DNA from: Siphonodentalium dalli
Taxonomy: Eukaryota > Mollusca > Scaphopoda > Gadilida > Siphonodentaliidae
Length of the DNA stretch: 64,000 bases
Assembly (NCBI GenBank): GCA_032622095.1
Contig: CP136063.1
Location: forward strand, 83,429,980 to 83,493,979
Direction of reading: 5' to 3'
Each line of letters starts with the position of its first letter. Position 1 is the stretch's first letter. The notes under the pieces were generated by a model that made no database searches, was not told the DNA's origin, and saw only the letters and a list, made by a program, of their open reading frames with translations. The translations under genes and the position numbers were made by a program. Of this stretch, positions 36,856 to 49,947 are shown in pieces.

Positions 36856-38640
36856 TGAAGTCACCTTATTAACCCTTTCTATATTACAGCACCATTGGCG
36901 TGTAGTTACCTTATTAACCATTCTATATTAAATCATTAATTGACAGGTAGTTACCTTATTAACCCTTTCTATACTAAGTAACATTGGTGAGTAGTTACAT
37001 TATTAACCCTTTCTATATTAAAGCACCATTGATGTGAAGTTACCTTATTAACCCTTTCTTTATTAAAGCATCATTGACGCGTAGTTACCTTATTAACCCT
37101 TTCTATATTAAAATATCATTGATGTGTAGTTACAATGTTAACCCTTTCTATAGTATAGCATCATTGGCGGGTAGTTGGCTCCTTAACTCTGTATATACCA
37201 AAGTATCATTGTCGTATATAGTTACCTTATTAACCCTTTCTATACTAAGTACCGTTGGCGTGTAGTTGCCTTATTAACCCTTTCTATATTAAAGCATTAA
37301 TTGACAGGTAGTTACCTTATTAACCCTTTCTATACTAAGTATCATTGGTGAGTAGTTGCATTATTAACCCTTTCTATATTAAAGCGCCATTGGCGGGTAG
37401 TTACCTTATTAACCATTTATGTATTAAAGCATCATTGACGTGTAGTTACCTTATTATAACCCTCTCTATATTAAAGCATCATTATTGCTGGGTAGTTATC
37501 TTATTAACCCGTTCTATACTAAGTATCATTGGTGAGTAGTTACAGTATTAACCCTTTCTATATTAAAGCATCATTGACGTGAAGTTACCTTATTAACCAT
37601 TTCTGTATTAAAGCAGCATTGACATGTAGTTGTTAACCCTTTCTATATTAAAGCATCGTTGACGGGTAGTTGCCTAATTAACCCTCTATATACTAAAGTA
37701 TCATTGTCGTGTAGTTACCTTACCAACCCTTTCTATACTAAGTATCATTGGCGTGTAGTTACCTTATTAACCTTTTCTATATTAAAGCATTAATTGACAG
37801 GTAGTTACATTAAACAACCCTTTCTATACTAAGTATCATTGGTGAGTAGTTACATTATAAACCATTTCTATATTAAAGCGCCATTGACGGGTAATTACCT
37901 TATTAACCATTTTTGTATCAAAGCATCATTGACGTGCAGTTACCATATTATAACACTTTCTATATTAAAGCATCATTGACTGATAGTTACCATATTAACC
38001 CTTTCTATATTAAAGCACCATTGGCGTGTAATTACCTTATTAACCCTTTCTACGTTGAAGCAATAATTGACAGGCAGTTACCTTATTAACCCTTTTTATA
38101 ATGAGTATCATTGGTGATTAGTTACATTATTAACCCTTTCTACAATAAAGCATCATTGACATGTAGTTATCATAGTAGCCAGTTATATATTAAAGCATCA
38201 TGGACGGTAGTTACCATATTAACCCTTTCTATATTAAAGCACCATTGGCGTGTAATTACCATATTAACCCTTTCTATATTAAAACATCATTGACGTGTAG
38301 TTACCCTATTAGCCCTTTCTATATTTAAGCATCATTGACGTGTAGAACTTTATCTTATTAACCCTTTCTTTATTAAAGCATCATTGACATGTAGTTACCT
38401 TAGTAACCATTTCTACACTAAAGCATTATTGACGGGTAGTTACCTTATTAACCCTTTCTATATTAAAGCATCATTGACAAGAAGTTAAATTATTAACCTT
38501 CTATAATAAGTATCATTGCCGTGTAGTTAGTTACCTTATAAAACCTTTCTATATTAAGACGTCGATCATTGACCGGTAGTTGTTACCTTATTAATCATTT
38601 ATGTATTCAAGCATCATTGACGAGTAGTTACCTTATTACT
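36856..38640. repeat. 45-bp satellite array, about 40 units
   Basis: The unit reads TTAACCCTTTCTATATTAAA, then GCATCATTGACGTGTAGTTA, then CCTTA. Variant units recur in order, such as ATTAATTGACAGG followed by TACTAAGTATCATTGGTGAG, at about 36.93, 37.29 and 37.78 kb, which shows irregular higher-order repetition. It is non-coding and lies within the 14.2-kb element just inside the left subterminal array. Confidence 0.9.
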
Positions 38641-39362
38641 TGAAGTTTATTATGACAGTATGACAATACACTACCCCGGACAAATGAAGCAATATCATAC
38701 TTTATCTAACAGCCTAGCTATAATTAGTGAACATTAAACTGACAAACAGACAATTTTCAGGGCCATTATTTAATATTAAAGGGATACAAAATAAAGAGAT
38801 TTCTAATTATCAGTAAGAATTATTCTCTAAGTGATACTTATTATTTCAAATAAATGATTGCATATACTATAGTAGACCATATACCAACAGGAAAATATTA
38901 GTGAATACAATTATTGTGTTTCAAAATTCGTTTCGTTTCGTTTCTGCAGCCAAATTACAATCTTAACTTTTAGTTATCGTTCTTCAAAATGGAGCGCGGA
39001 TAATTCCTTGTGGTATTTTGAGTTAATTTTGTCGCGAATCAACGCGGATTGACAGAAGGAAATGGTGTATTGGCTACAAACGGATAAACTGTGGACTTAT
39101 ATATAAGATTCGCCGATTTCTCCCCATGGATGTGCGCAAATATCGAAAAAGACTGAATTTCATGTGACAAAAAATATTTCAATTCCCGGAACAGTAAGAA
39201 TTAAGCTGCGATAACGAAACGGATCAACTATAGTATTGAACAGTACCTCAGCTACCTGGCCATAACCAGAATATTTTCTCAAAATTGAATTTGTGGTACC
39301 GGTACAATCATGATGTAGTGCCAGTGGCCTGCTCATAATGCACCTGTCCAGAAGAAGAAGAA
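38641..39362. other. Unannotated AT-rich stretch inside the 14.2-kb element
   Basis: There is no gene or clear repeat. A short duplicated TTCGTTTCGTTTC occurs near 38931. The stretch runs directly into a LINE fragment. Confidence 0.4.
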
Positions 39363-39884
39363 TTGAGAAGTTTGAAGATCATCATCATGGACTACGCAGA
39401 CACCATCTGGGACCCCTACCAACAAAATCACATCGACAAGCTGGAAAGAATCCAGCGTAGAGCAGCCCGTTTCATTAAAAGAGACTATAAGAGCAAAGAA
39501 GATGGATATATGACCAAGATCCTCTACGAGCTAGATTTACCAACATTGCAGAAACGGCGGAAAATAAATCGGCTGGGATTCATGAGTAAGGTGGTGGGTG
39601 GATTGGTCCCGGCTATACCGCCTAATCAATACTTTACACCCGAAACAAGGCGTCTTAGATCGCAGAGCAAAGTTCTGACAGGCTACGTCACCAGCCAAAT
39701 TCCTCGGCACCTAATTTAAAGGAACAACAGTCAGTGCTACGAGGCTATACCATACGTGTCAGCTCAGTTCGCTAATTCCACATTTGTTCGAACTATATGC
39801 GACTGGAATCAGCTGGAGGAATCCTTAATCCTACAACAACAGCCTGTGGATTCCTTCAAGAGTGCGCTGAAGGAAAAGATCTGA
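39363..39884 (+). pseudogene. 3' end of a second LINE reverse transcriptase, broken by a stop
   Basis: The plus frame reads IMDYADTIWDPYQQNHIDKL, then ERIQRRAARFI, a typical C-terminal non-LTR reverse transcriptase block. After a TAA at 39717-39719 the same frame goes on to FVRTICDWNQLEE and FKSALKEKI before the stop near 39884. The catalytic core is absent. The family differs from the LINE at 31.6-36.5 kb. It is nested in the 14.2-kb element. Confidence 0.8.
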
Positions 39885-40137
39885 GACTCTCTCGCCCGCT
39901 GCGAAATTACCATAATTGGGATCTGCAGCGTAACCATTCAGATTCAGATTGATCCACGATAGTAAGGGGTCAGTACATGTAGTAAGTACTGATAGTGATA
40001 AGCCTGCTGTACAATAATACTACTTTTGCTGTTTTACTGGTCTTAACTGAGTACTGTGTCAATGTGACATTGTTAATTCAGTTCCACTCTAATGTACATT
40101 AACTGGCAATGATGCATCTGACGCTATTAAAGGCACC

Positions 40138-40350
40138 GGTAATCCCTAAATACCAGGAGGACGCGGCGTAGAAACTTGGTACAACAGTTGTTACACGACA
40201 AAGAAAATTATCAACAAGCTTAGTGAGCGTCATCATCAAAATTGCAAATTAAAACACGGCAATGGTAAATTGGTAATCCCTACATACCAGGAGGACAAGG
40301 CATTGAAACTTGGGACAACAGTTGTTACACGGCAAAGAAATTTAAAACAC
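40138..40350. repeat. Two direct repeats of about 80-100 bp
   Basis: GGTAATCCCTAAATACCAGG and GGTAATCCCTACATACCAGG, each followed by GAAACTTGGxACAACAGTTG and TTACACGxCAAAGAAA, lie about 135 bp apart. They may be remnants of a transposon array. No gene is present. Confidence 0.65.
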
Positions 40351-40629
40351 ACTGTGCAGTCGAGATCACCTGGACTACAAATATTTGAGGATTATACTAT
40401 TTGATGAGTAGATGCGTGACTGATAAAAGAATTAGAGACTCCATATTTACTCGGAAGATAACAGTATACGAATCATACGATGCCATACAGTTGTTCCATA
40501 ACACCTCAACCTTTGGTGGATATTAACAGTAAAACTAATGAAAATGATGAAAGCCAGACTCAACATCAAGACAACATGTGCATGCATAAGTGACGGTTCA
40601 ATGATTTTGACTCCATCAGATGATATTTA

Positions 40630-41008
40630 AGCGACACCAATTTTTAAGTCTGGTTTACGATGTGGGGAGAGAAAAAAGTAGATGCAGGAGGGAAAAAAAT
40701 AAAAATAAAAAAGATTGTCCCCCCAATTTATATCAAGTAAATCGTGGAATTTTACATAAATTTTACAAAAATTGTGAAAAAATGTTTTTGAATGAAATTC
40801 TGTTCAAACCAAACAAGACATATCTTGTCATGAAATACATGAAAATATGGATCTGTAAATGATCATAAGCAGAACCGGATGCGACAGCACATGAAAATCA
40901 GTACGCGTGTAAAATATTTTGGGACAAAAAAAATAAAAAAAAAATTCATGAAATGGAAACAAAGTTGTAGGAGGTGTTCGTAAACCAGACTTAAAAATTG
41001 GTGTCGCC
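40630..41008. mobile_element. Harbinger-type MITE, copy 1
   Basis: The ends (A)GCGACACCAATTTTTAAG and CTTAAAAATTGGTGTCGCC are inverted repeats of about 33 bp. TTA flanks both sides (40627-40629 and 41009-41011). The 3-bp TWA duplication and GG/CC ends are the signature of PIF/Harbinger. The open frame over it is incidental. A second copy lies at 47972. Confidence 0.8.
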
Positions 41009-41194
41009 TTAGGCTCATGTTAACACAGGATCACATATTCTCAAAATAATTGTCTCCCTCAAGTTGGCCTCAACCATACTAGTATTTATATTTGATAGAA
41101 CCTCAGTGAGACCATGTTGAAAATTACCATCAATGCAGTTCCAGTGTTGACGCAACGCGGTCATGTTACTTCAAACCAGTTGCAATGTTCCTTA

Positions 41195-41887
41195 GGCCAA
41201 AGAAAAAAGATACTATGTTTCCGTACATCGACCGACCCTAAAAATAACCCGCCGACCCTAAACTTTTTATTGATATTTTGAGAAAAAGTCAAAATTTTCG
41301 CAATTTTATTTTCCTGAGAGTGGATCTCCTGCCTGCTTTATGTCTTGTTTGGGACTTATGGAACACTATCAACAGACATGGTGGGTGTGTATCTGTATAT
41401 ATACATGTAAAGAGGTTATCACTGCATATATTAGGTGTATACATGTACTAGTAGCTACTGTTTCCAAAAACCAGGCATGCTCGGTGGGTGTACTGGCTAC
41501 CCCCAGACAATGGGATGTAATCGTCACAATACATGTACGGTATAATGGCGGTATTATTGGTAAAATTCTTATAAAAAGTTAGTGACATCAATTTTGTACC
41601 AAGTTTATAGCCAAATTTATGAAAATGTGGTATTAGATATAATAAAAAACATACGTAAGCATGAAGTAAGTTTGATTTTTTATCAATCTTAATGTATATT
41701 TCCACTGTGTTGATCAAGTAATACTTTCCCCATGGCACGGGTTGGCATTTTATGTCACTTTGGTCGAGGTAGTTCAATATTTCTGCAGCTGGATAAAAAA
41801 TATCAAAATAAAATAAAATAAAAAAAATTCCCTACCTACCTACCCTAATTTTTTTTACCGGAAACATACAATCTTTTTTCTTTGGCC
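41195..41887. mobile_element. MITE-like element with GGCCAAAGAAAAAAGAT ends
   Basis: GGCCAAAGAAAAAAGATACT at the left pairs with ATCTTTTTTCTTTGGCC at the right, and ATGTTTCCG with CGGAAACAT further in. The flanks are TTA and TTT, compatible with an eroded 3-bp TWA site. No transposase is present. Confidence 0.65.
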
Positions 41888-41929
41888 TTTAGCATGGTAA
41901 TTCGTGAAAATAAATGTCAATGCAACTTA

Positions 41930-42867
41930 CTCTCAGGCTCCAAATAAAAGTGCAGGCCCAAATAATAGTGCGGGGGGGGGGGGAAATTCCATTGAAAGTT
42001 AATAAAAGTACAGACCCAAATAATAGTGCAGGGGGAACTCTGAGCAAAACATCAACTGTGGTTAACCAAATAATTTTTATAGCAGGTTCAGGTATACGAG
42101 TCAACATGTAGTACAGGTACATGTATGTATCATGTGGTGTTTTTTTGGTTTGCCACATACTTGAATATGTACTACTCTTGAGTGCCTAATGTACGATTAT
42201 TAAAATCGAGATAAAATTCCCACCTGTACGATCGTTATTTGGTCCTGTACGTTTATTAAATTAACCAAAAGAAATAATTCACCAATCTTAAATTGTGTTA
42301 TTCATATAAGAAATGAACGGCGGTTTCAATGCGGTCATGGGGTTTTGACCGCGAGAAAAAATCAGCAAACTTCGGGGTTCATGCAGAGTTTGCTGATTTT
42401 TTTAACACTGTCAAAACCCATGACCACGTTGAATCCGCCGTTTATTATTTATATTTATATACTTAAATTCATTATGAACTAGGATTGTATGTCTTTCCCA
42501 TTATTTATTCATCTATTTAAACAAACGCATGGAGTTCAGTTCAGACAGTTCGAATCCTTGTTTTTTGGAAAACCAAACATTTTGAGAATCCGTTCATGGA
42601 GAACGGAAGAAACGCAATTTCACAGTAAAGTATAAACATATGACAAAATGTCTTGTTTAGCTAGTAACTAATGTAGACGTGTTGATCATTTTTACATCTG
42701 AATCATATAGAAATCTTGAATTTGTGCTGATTTAAATTTTCATAGCTTCAAAATATTAATAAACGTGCAGACCCAAATAAGCACTGTGCAAGGGGGGGGG
42801 GATTTCCCAAGAAAAATAATAAACGTGGATGCAGCTGGTGCATGCATATTTATTTGGAGCCCAAGAG
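41930..42867. mobile_element. Element of about 0.94 kb with CTCTCAGGCTCCAAATAAA ends
   Basis: CTCTCAGGCTCCAAATAAA at the left and TTTATTTGGAGCCCAAGAG at the right are imperfect inverted repeats flanked by TA. Inner direct motifs GCAGACCCAAATAA next to G runs occur near both ends. A complete 140-bp hairpin (42311-42450, GAACGGCGG with CCGCCGTTTA) sits in the middle and may be a separate foldback insertion. Confidence 0.55.
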
Positions 42868-43974
42868 TAAAGAGGTGGAGGTGAATGTTACATGTAAGTT
42901 GTTATTAACGAAATGGAACGATGCCTTTAATAGGTTCCACCAGCAATAAGTCGCGACTTCTTTATATTGGCCTGACAGATTGGTTTTTGTTGGCGTCATG
43001 CCTGTCGACCATTATGATGGCCACATATATTGTCATATAACAGCGATTTACGATCTGTCTTGTTGGCTCATAATATAAATTAAGAAAGTGGCCTTGTGTT
43101 CGTTCCTTGCGTAAAAAAATATTTTTTAGTACAAACGTCCTCATTGATTGTGTCCCTCGACTCCTTGTGTAATTGGTCAAGTAACTTACATGTATGTGCA
43201 TGTACAGACCACTCACAAATTTCTTAGAAAAGCGACCACATGTTCGAATCTACTTTGCGATTTTGGAGCAACGCATTTGTAAATGCGTTCATATTTTAAC
43301 ACATTTACCTTGATTTATTCACAAACAAATGTCTTGATGCAGGCCTTAAAATCCATCAGATTTTTGGCAATAATCAAAATGTTAGTGTTTCACTTTCTAC
43401 AGGGAATCAAGACTTTTTACTAGAATCAAAATGAGAATCATGATTCTCAGATTCTGATTATAAAACAATTAATGTCAACAGTGTTTATTTATGTTTATTC
43501 CATTTTGAATGGAAAACTACATCATGAATGTCCGATTCCGAACATATACATGTACACCAGGAGTGGGAAAATAACACAGAATTATTCAGATGTGAATTTA
43601 AATTAAACAAAATTTTAACTAAAATTGCAAAATACACTATCGTATCGTTATTTGGGTGTTCATACTAGTATACTTTTTCGGCGCAATGATCGGTAATTTC
43701 AATGCGACTGCGATTATTCCCAATGCAGTGCATTTAATTTAAATGCTGTCATTAAGGCATTTACAAAGTGGCGTGACACAATGCACCCTCAATGCATTTT
43801 AAATGCAACAACCGCATTTCATTGATCCACGTTGTAAAGGACATTTATTTTTAGAATACATGTATGTACGTGTATATAACCACAAGAATAAAGAACAAAT
43901 CAAATGTTTTTATTACTTTGTAAACCTCTGATGTTTCCCATACAGTATACATTTGTATATTATAAACCATGTTA
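42868..43974. other. Non-coding stretch inside the 14.2-kb element
   Basis: I see no gene. Frequent TACATGTA and ACATGTAC motifs occur here and onward to 49.7 kb. Short open frames have no domain. Confidence 0.4.
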
Positions 43975-44189
43975 CAGTAATTCTAGAGCTAATTAATCGA
44001 CTCCTTAACTACAGCAGAATTATGGGTAACTTTTCAGGATTTAGTCCGAAATATGGCTTGTTGCCATTCATCGGAAAGCTCTCACCGAGAGCTCCGATGA
44101 ATGGCATCAACCCATATTTCCGACTAAATCCTGAAAAGTTACCCATAATTCTGCTGTAGTTAAGGAGTCGATTAATTAGAGCATTACTG
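43975..44189. mobile_element. Foldback MITE, mariner-like, TA target site, copy 3
   Basis: It begins CAGTAATTCTAGAGCTAATT and ends GAGCATTACTG, flanked by TA on both sides, with nearly complete internal pairing. It belongs to the family at 4121-4331. Confidence 0.8.
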
Positions 44190-45691
44190 TATATCCTCTA
44201 TAACTGTTTATTCAACATCACGTGCTGCAATCCATAAATGCGGTTCAGATTTCGATGTCCGGTTCAACATTATTATCATATGGTTTGATAGCAGAAATAC
44301 TCAGTTTGGAATGTTATACCATACAAGTTTTACGAGTTGCTCTTGCTCAAGAATGGATAAATTTATAAACCTGATTTTTGGCGCATTAGTTAGAATTATA
44401 TTTTTGCACAAGAACACACCACAAATATCGAACTGGACATCAAAAGCAGAACCGGATTGTATCGATTGCATAAACATAAGAAGTTGGTCACTGACCGACA
44501 ATTGCTATTCTCTGGTGTGGTTTGTAGGACTACCGTACGCAATGCCGACTTAAAAATAAAAATTCACATAAACATCGCATGAAGCGGTCTATCCACAAAC
44601 TCAGGTATTCGGTAATTCCAAATGTATGAACTATCACCATGATATCCCGGTATATCATTGTCAGGACTGTTTGTACAAAAGGTTGTTATTCTACTATGCA
44701 TAATTTTGCTATATCATTGTACTCGGACTGTATTGCAATGTAATATATCAGTACATGTACCGGTATACTGGGTGCACATTATATACATGTAGGCCTACTT
44801 TCACTTTAGTACATGTATGTGTCATAAAAGACTCATGTTGTTAAATTGAAAAAAAACATGTGTGAAAACAGAGAGAATACATGTACATGTGCCGGTACTA
44901 TATACCTCTTTGTGTGCTGTACTACCGGTACTATTCATGTACATGTACTACACTACAATAAGAGAAATTTTAATTGATTCTGCTGCCCTTGTGCCACAGG
45001 CCTCAAACACGCCAAACAAGTATCTGTAGCCAGGCCCACCAGTACCAGGCTACTAGTAAATGAAGTACTGAAAGTGTCACATCATTAATCGAGCCCAATC
45101 TTAGTTATACTAGTCTCTTGTGTAGTTTGGGTTACTATTAATAAGATATTTAATGAATGTTTGGAATGTATGGTAGCATTCTTACCTGGATCAACATATG
45201 CCATGCACAACGCTGGTCATCATATCATCACCGCTGTTGGCAGTAAACCGCTCATCGGGCTATAACAGTTAGAGTTTTCCATACCAGGGCTAATCTAATC
45301 AGTTAAAATTAGTCATTTTAGAGGGAATACCAACCAGTGGAAGACGTACAAAAAGTCATGTATATTCAGATATCAGTTTTCGAGAAAAAACCCATCTTAG
45401 TCGAGCGGACTTAGAATATCGGGGTAAACTTAAATTTCATTCAGCAACACTTTCACAGCAGAATATAAAAATAGTACATTATAATCACTTACAGTACATG
45501 TACATGTAGCCCAAGTGCAGTGCTAGCCTATATTATATACTACCAAAACTTTTGGTCAGTTTCTCGATGACTGACACTTGTAAACGCTTGAACAGGTACT
45601 ATATAGTACATGTACATGTACATGTGTACCATATGTGAATTAAAGATCTTATTAGTGACACAACAGGAGGCTAGACATACATTTGTAACTA
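44190..45691. other. Non-coding stretch with TACATGTAC motifs
   Basis: No gene is supportable. TACATGTAC and longer alternating runs of ACATGT occur at about 44750, 44880, 44940, 45495 and 45608. CCGGTACTATATA-like motifs also recur. Confidence 0.4.
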
Positions 45692-45856
45692 CAGTAATGC
45701 TCTAATTAATCGACTCCTTAACCACAGCAGAATTACGGGTATTAAACTCGGGGAGAGCTTTCCGATGAATGGCAACAAGCCATATATCCGACTAAATCCT
45801 GAAAGTTACACATAATTCTGCTGTGGTTAAGGGGTCGATTTCTTAGGGCACTACTG
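45692..45856. mobile_element. Foldback MITE, mariner-like, TA target site, copy 4
   Basis: It begins CAGTAATGCTCTAATTAATC and ends GGGCACTACTG with TA on each side. Part of the left arm is deleted relative to the copy at 43975. Confidence 0.75.
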
Positions 45857-46274
45857 TATCTGTTTTAGTGCACATCAAATGTATTTGTTGTCTTTCCTCT
45901 TGTAATTTGTCTTTGGTTGTGTTCGCCATTTCGATGGACAACTACATGTACTGACATCAAATGACTGAAATGAGTCAAAATTTAGCAGTGCAGCCAATTA
46001 TATAGATAAACAGAATTAAATAGCATCCAAATTCCAAATGAGCATAAATGATAAAACAAACTTTATTGAGCACTCTTTTAATACTAGTAATTACAGCTAC
46101 AATGAAAGCACCTAATAAAAATTCTAAGTTTGGTAAAACTGTCTGTATACAAAGTTTATCTGGCCGTGATGAATAAAACTTATAAATGGGATCATATACA
46201 TGTATGTTAGATATCATTACATGATTATTTGAAAACACGTATCCGTATGGAAAACAAACTATTTTACCACTGGC

Positions 46275-46398
46275 CAAGTGGTCCTGCTAATATGCTATGA
46301 TGCTGGTGGTCCTGCTGAATTGCTATGATGCGGGTAGTGCAATTCATAGCAATTAAGCAGGACCCAACCGCATCATAGCACATTAGCAGGAACACTTG
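46275..46398. repeat. 124-bp hairpin with duplicated arm motif
   Basis: GTGGTCCTGCTAATATGCTA and its partner TAGCACATTAGCAGGAAC pair. A second inner copy of the motif (GGTCCTGCTGAATTGCTATG with CATAGCAATTAAGCAGGACC) also pairs. The result is two nested stems. Confidence 0.7.
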
Positions 46399-46997
46399 AA
46401 CAGGGTATATTTACAGTGTCAAATCGAATGGGCATCTTTTAACAATATTTTTGAACAATTTCCTAGAAGTGTTCGAAAATTGAGAACTGAATTTCAATTT
46501 TTTTTTATGAGGTTTCGATTGAAAAATTTCTAACTTAGCTCATCAGGATTAACATTGTCGCACAGCTATATTCTCTTTCCCAACAAAGTCTATAGAACAT
46601 ACATGTAAAATTACAGCTATGCTTTAATTAATCAACTCGCCTTATATTACTCAGGTATTACTGCAGTATTCAGGCGTGTTCATGCGATCAACCGCAGTCA
46701 GTTATACCGCCGCAGAATGTGGTCCACCTCACATTTGCAGTTAGGCTGTATTTTTCATGCGATGTTAATATGAATTTTGTTTTAAAGTTGACATTGTAAT
46801 CACACCAGAATTTTTTTTTATTGTTTCAAAATGTCTAGATAGAATTCAGAATTTTTGTGGTAAAAACAATTAACTTGGTTATCACAGTTAACACATATTA
46901 CTGTGGTAAGATTACCAGCGGATACCGCATGTCAACAGGGACTGCATGCTCTAATTAATTATCAGGTTTAACATGTTTATACTGGATACAGTTCATT
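46399..46997. other. Non-coding stretch
   Basis: No gene, strong repeat or recognisable element was seen. It lies between a hairpin and the TTAA foldback element. Confidence 0.4.
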
Positions 46998-47001
46998 TTA
47001 A

Positions 47002-47937
47002 AGGTACTCAATCCGGTTCGATGATACCCATATAATCAGATTCCAACATCATACATTTGTATTTAGAAAGGCTGCTTCAGTTACGTTATCAGAATTGATT
47101 AATTGCCCTAAAATAATGCTAACCACTGTCAACTAAAGTATACAATTGCCTGACATATGTTATTTATCAACATGTTGTTCTACAAAATTTGGCCTTATTA
47201 TCAACAGAAAGCCTCTTGATTTTAGAGTTATCCATCTTCATCTGAAATTTGGTCCGAGACCGTGGGCCACTATTAATTCTTGATCGTGAAAAATAGTATA
47301 TTTCAAAAATTGATATCTAATAACTCTGAGCTTTGATAGGTGGTGGGTTCCTCGACTCGTACCAAATATCTTTTACCCCCCAAGTCCAAATAAAGAGTAA
47401 TGTGCGAGCATTAATTCAGGGGGCCCTTAATCATCAGATTATGCATCTTTAAATTCAAATACAGTTTAAAGATGCATAATCCGATTAAGTGCCCCTCATT
47501 TGCTATTTACATATACATGTATATGGAATCGGGGGGGGGGTAAAAATATTTTAATCAAGTCGAGGAACCCACCTACATGTATCAAAGCTCAGAGTTATTA
47601 GATATCAATTTTTGAAATTTTAATATTTATCACCATCGATACTTAATAGTGGCCCAGAAAAATTTGACGAGCCGACGGTCTCAGACCAAATTGCGGATGA
47701 AGATGGATAACTCTAAAATGAAGAGGCTTTGTGTTGATAATAAGGTCAAACTTCGTCGAACAGCATGTTGATAAATATAACGTATCAGGCGATTTTATAC
47801 TATACATGTAGTTGACAGTGGTTAGCATTATTTTTGGGCAATTAATCGATTCTGATATTACTGAAGCAGCATTTCTAAAAAAAATGTTGTTGTTGGAATC
47901 TAATTATATGGGGACCATCGAATCTGATTGAGCACCT
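47002..47937. mobile_element. Full-length foldback element, TTAA target duplication
   Basis: It begins AGGTACTCAATCCGGTTCGA and ends CGAATCTGATTGAGCACCT, flanked by TTAA (46998-47001 and 47938-47941). The arms are each about 350-400 bp and are mirrored (TTAGAGTTATCCATCTTCAT with ATGAAGATGGATAACTCTAA). A poly-G spacer lies at the tip. The TTAA site and AGG ends suggest mobilisation by a Kolobok- or piggyBac-like transposase. It is the best reference copy for the fragments at 5.9, 14.9, 17.2 and 20.2 kb. Confidence 0.8.
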
Positions 47938-47971
47938 TTAATAGTTAGCTATATGAGTTATATACACATAA

Positions 47972-48353
47972 GGCGACACCAATTTTTAAGTCCGGTTTAC
48001 GAACACCTCCTACAACTTTTTTTCCATTTCATGAATTTTTTTTTTACTTTTTTGTCCCAAATTTTTTTACACGCGTACTGATTTTCATGTGCTGTCGCAT
48101 CCGGTTCTGCTTATGATCATTTGCAGATCCATATTTTCATGACAAGAAATGTCTTGTTTGGTTCAGAATTTCATTCGAAAAGTTTTTTTTCACAATTTTT
48201 GTAAAATTTATGTAAAATTTCAAGATTTACTTGATATAAATTGGGGGGGGGACAATTTTTTTTATTTTTATTTTTTTCCCCTCCTGCATCTACTTTTTTT
48301 CTCCCCACATCAGCCCACATGTTCGTAAACCAGACTTAAAAATTGGTGTCGCC
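47972..48353. mobile_element. Harbinger-type MITE, copy 2
   Basis: GGCGACACCAATTTTTAAGT and ACTTAAAAATTGGTGTCGCC form the ends, with TAA on each side (47969-47971 and 48354-48356). It is the same family as 40630-41008, in opposite orientation. Confidence 0.85.
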
Positions 48354-48356
48354 TAA

Positions 48357-49947
48357 TAGACATTTAAACTTTGAAAATTGTAGGTTTCCGGATGATAACT
48401 TCAGTTTGTGTGATCATATCTGAACCAAATGTGGTAAGTAAGTTTATCAGACCAAAATACAGGTCAAGTTCGAATATAGGTGTGCTCCGCTCATTTTTGC
48501 GAGAGTTATGGCCCTTTTTCGACTTAGAATCGTGTTAATTTCTGGTTTCCGCATCATAATTTTAGTTTGTGTGATCAAATCTGAATCAAATTTGGTATGA
48601 TAGTTTATTATCCACCATTTCATGGGACACTGGTTGGATTGTTCTGAAATGTAGTATCGGATTTAGGGGACCTTGATATATTTTTCAGACAAGCTGATGC
48701 CCCAAAGAAGCCACTTTTTCTCACATTTGCTGAAATAGTATCCAAAACATCAACATATCAAGAGCCATTAGACTGAATTAGATAAAAATATATCACTTGG
48801 GTCTGTTTAAGCTGGAAAATACTCAAAAAATTTATGATTTTCTGCTATTATATCTGCATACTAGCCTTTTTGCTGAATCGTGAATGCCGGTTATATTGCC
48901 GTGTGAAATCCTAGTACCAGATAACATTGGGTATGTACATGTATATAGCATACCACCTGAACATGGCTTGAATATCACATACCAAAGCGGGGTGGGGTGT
49001 GTGTGACACCCTCCTTGATCATAGTCTGTATTCTACAGGGTATGTTAACTGTTTCGAGTTGGTGCAATTAATGTGATTGTTTAATCTCTACCATCTGAAA
49101 TCTATTTATAGCATATTTTGCTATCTGATCAATATTGCTACTTAGTACTGATATAAAACAGGATAAAGATGGTGTGTCTCTTTCCTGAATGTTCTGTTTA
49201 CATGTACATTTGGGGGTTTATGAGTCAAATAATATCAGACAACATGTCCTTCTAACACTAAGAAATAATATGTTCTTATCAACCAGGACAAAATATGACT
49301 ATTTCTGGAGCATTACAGCACATTATTACAAATCTATATTTGTAAGCAGTAAGATAATGACAGGAAACATGTCCTCAGACTAAGAAATAATTTTTTGGTG
49401 TGTATTTCACACCACAGCTCATGTGTATACTCACATTAGTTTATGTCATTCAAAGGGAGAAACCCATTTAGAAAGTTTAAATGAGACAAAACTACCTCAC
49501 TGTAGATGTAGTTGCAAGGTACAACATGTACATGTATTCTGGTAAATGACATTGGAACTAAAATAATGATTTTTGTGTCCACCGGTATGTCATGTACCGG
49601 TACTAGTATACATTGCAACTACATGTACATGTAACTTGCCTAACATACCATATACATGTATGAAGAGGGACTTTGCAAGTGTTTTTTAATCAAAATTTTA
49701 ACCCAACTCTTGTTGTCAGTAAGTTTTAACCCATGCAGTTTAATGAGTTTATATATTTATATATTACATGTGTTTCTATACATGTATTTTATCTTTAGTT
49801 AGTTTGTTGTCCTTGAATAAACTTGTATTGCTGCACAATCAGTTTCCTTAATGTTCTATTATACTAAAACAACTCCATTGATAACAATACCCCTGCATCC
49901 CATCAAAATCTACTTCATTGCCATCCTCATCATTTCACTTTGGTATC
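48357..49947. other. Non-coding stretch inside the 14.2-kb element
   Basis: A diverged direct repeat of about 170 bp (GGTTTCCGGATGATAACTTC against GGTTTCCGCATCATAATTTT) lies at 48385-48610 and is of a type common in invertebrate repeats. No coding region is supportable. Confidence 0.4.

Noticed and set aside
36856-38640. CRISPR-like or telomere-like array (TTAACCC every 45 bp)
   Set aside because: The units are contiguous variants without unique spacers, the genome is animal, and TTAACCC is not the animal telomere repeat in tandem.
40620-40862. 80-aa basic open frame
   Set aside because: It lies within the Harbinger-type MITE and is lysine-rich only because of A-rich sequence.
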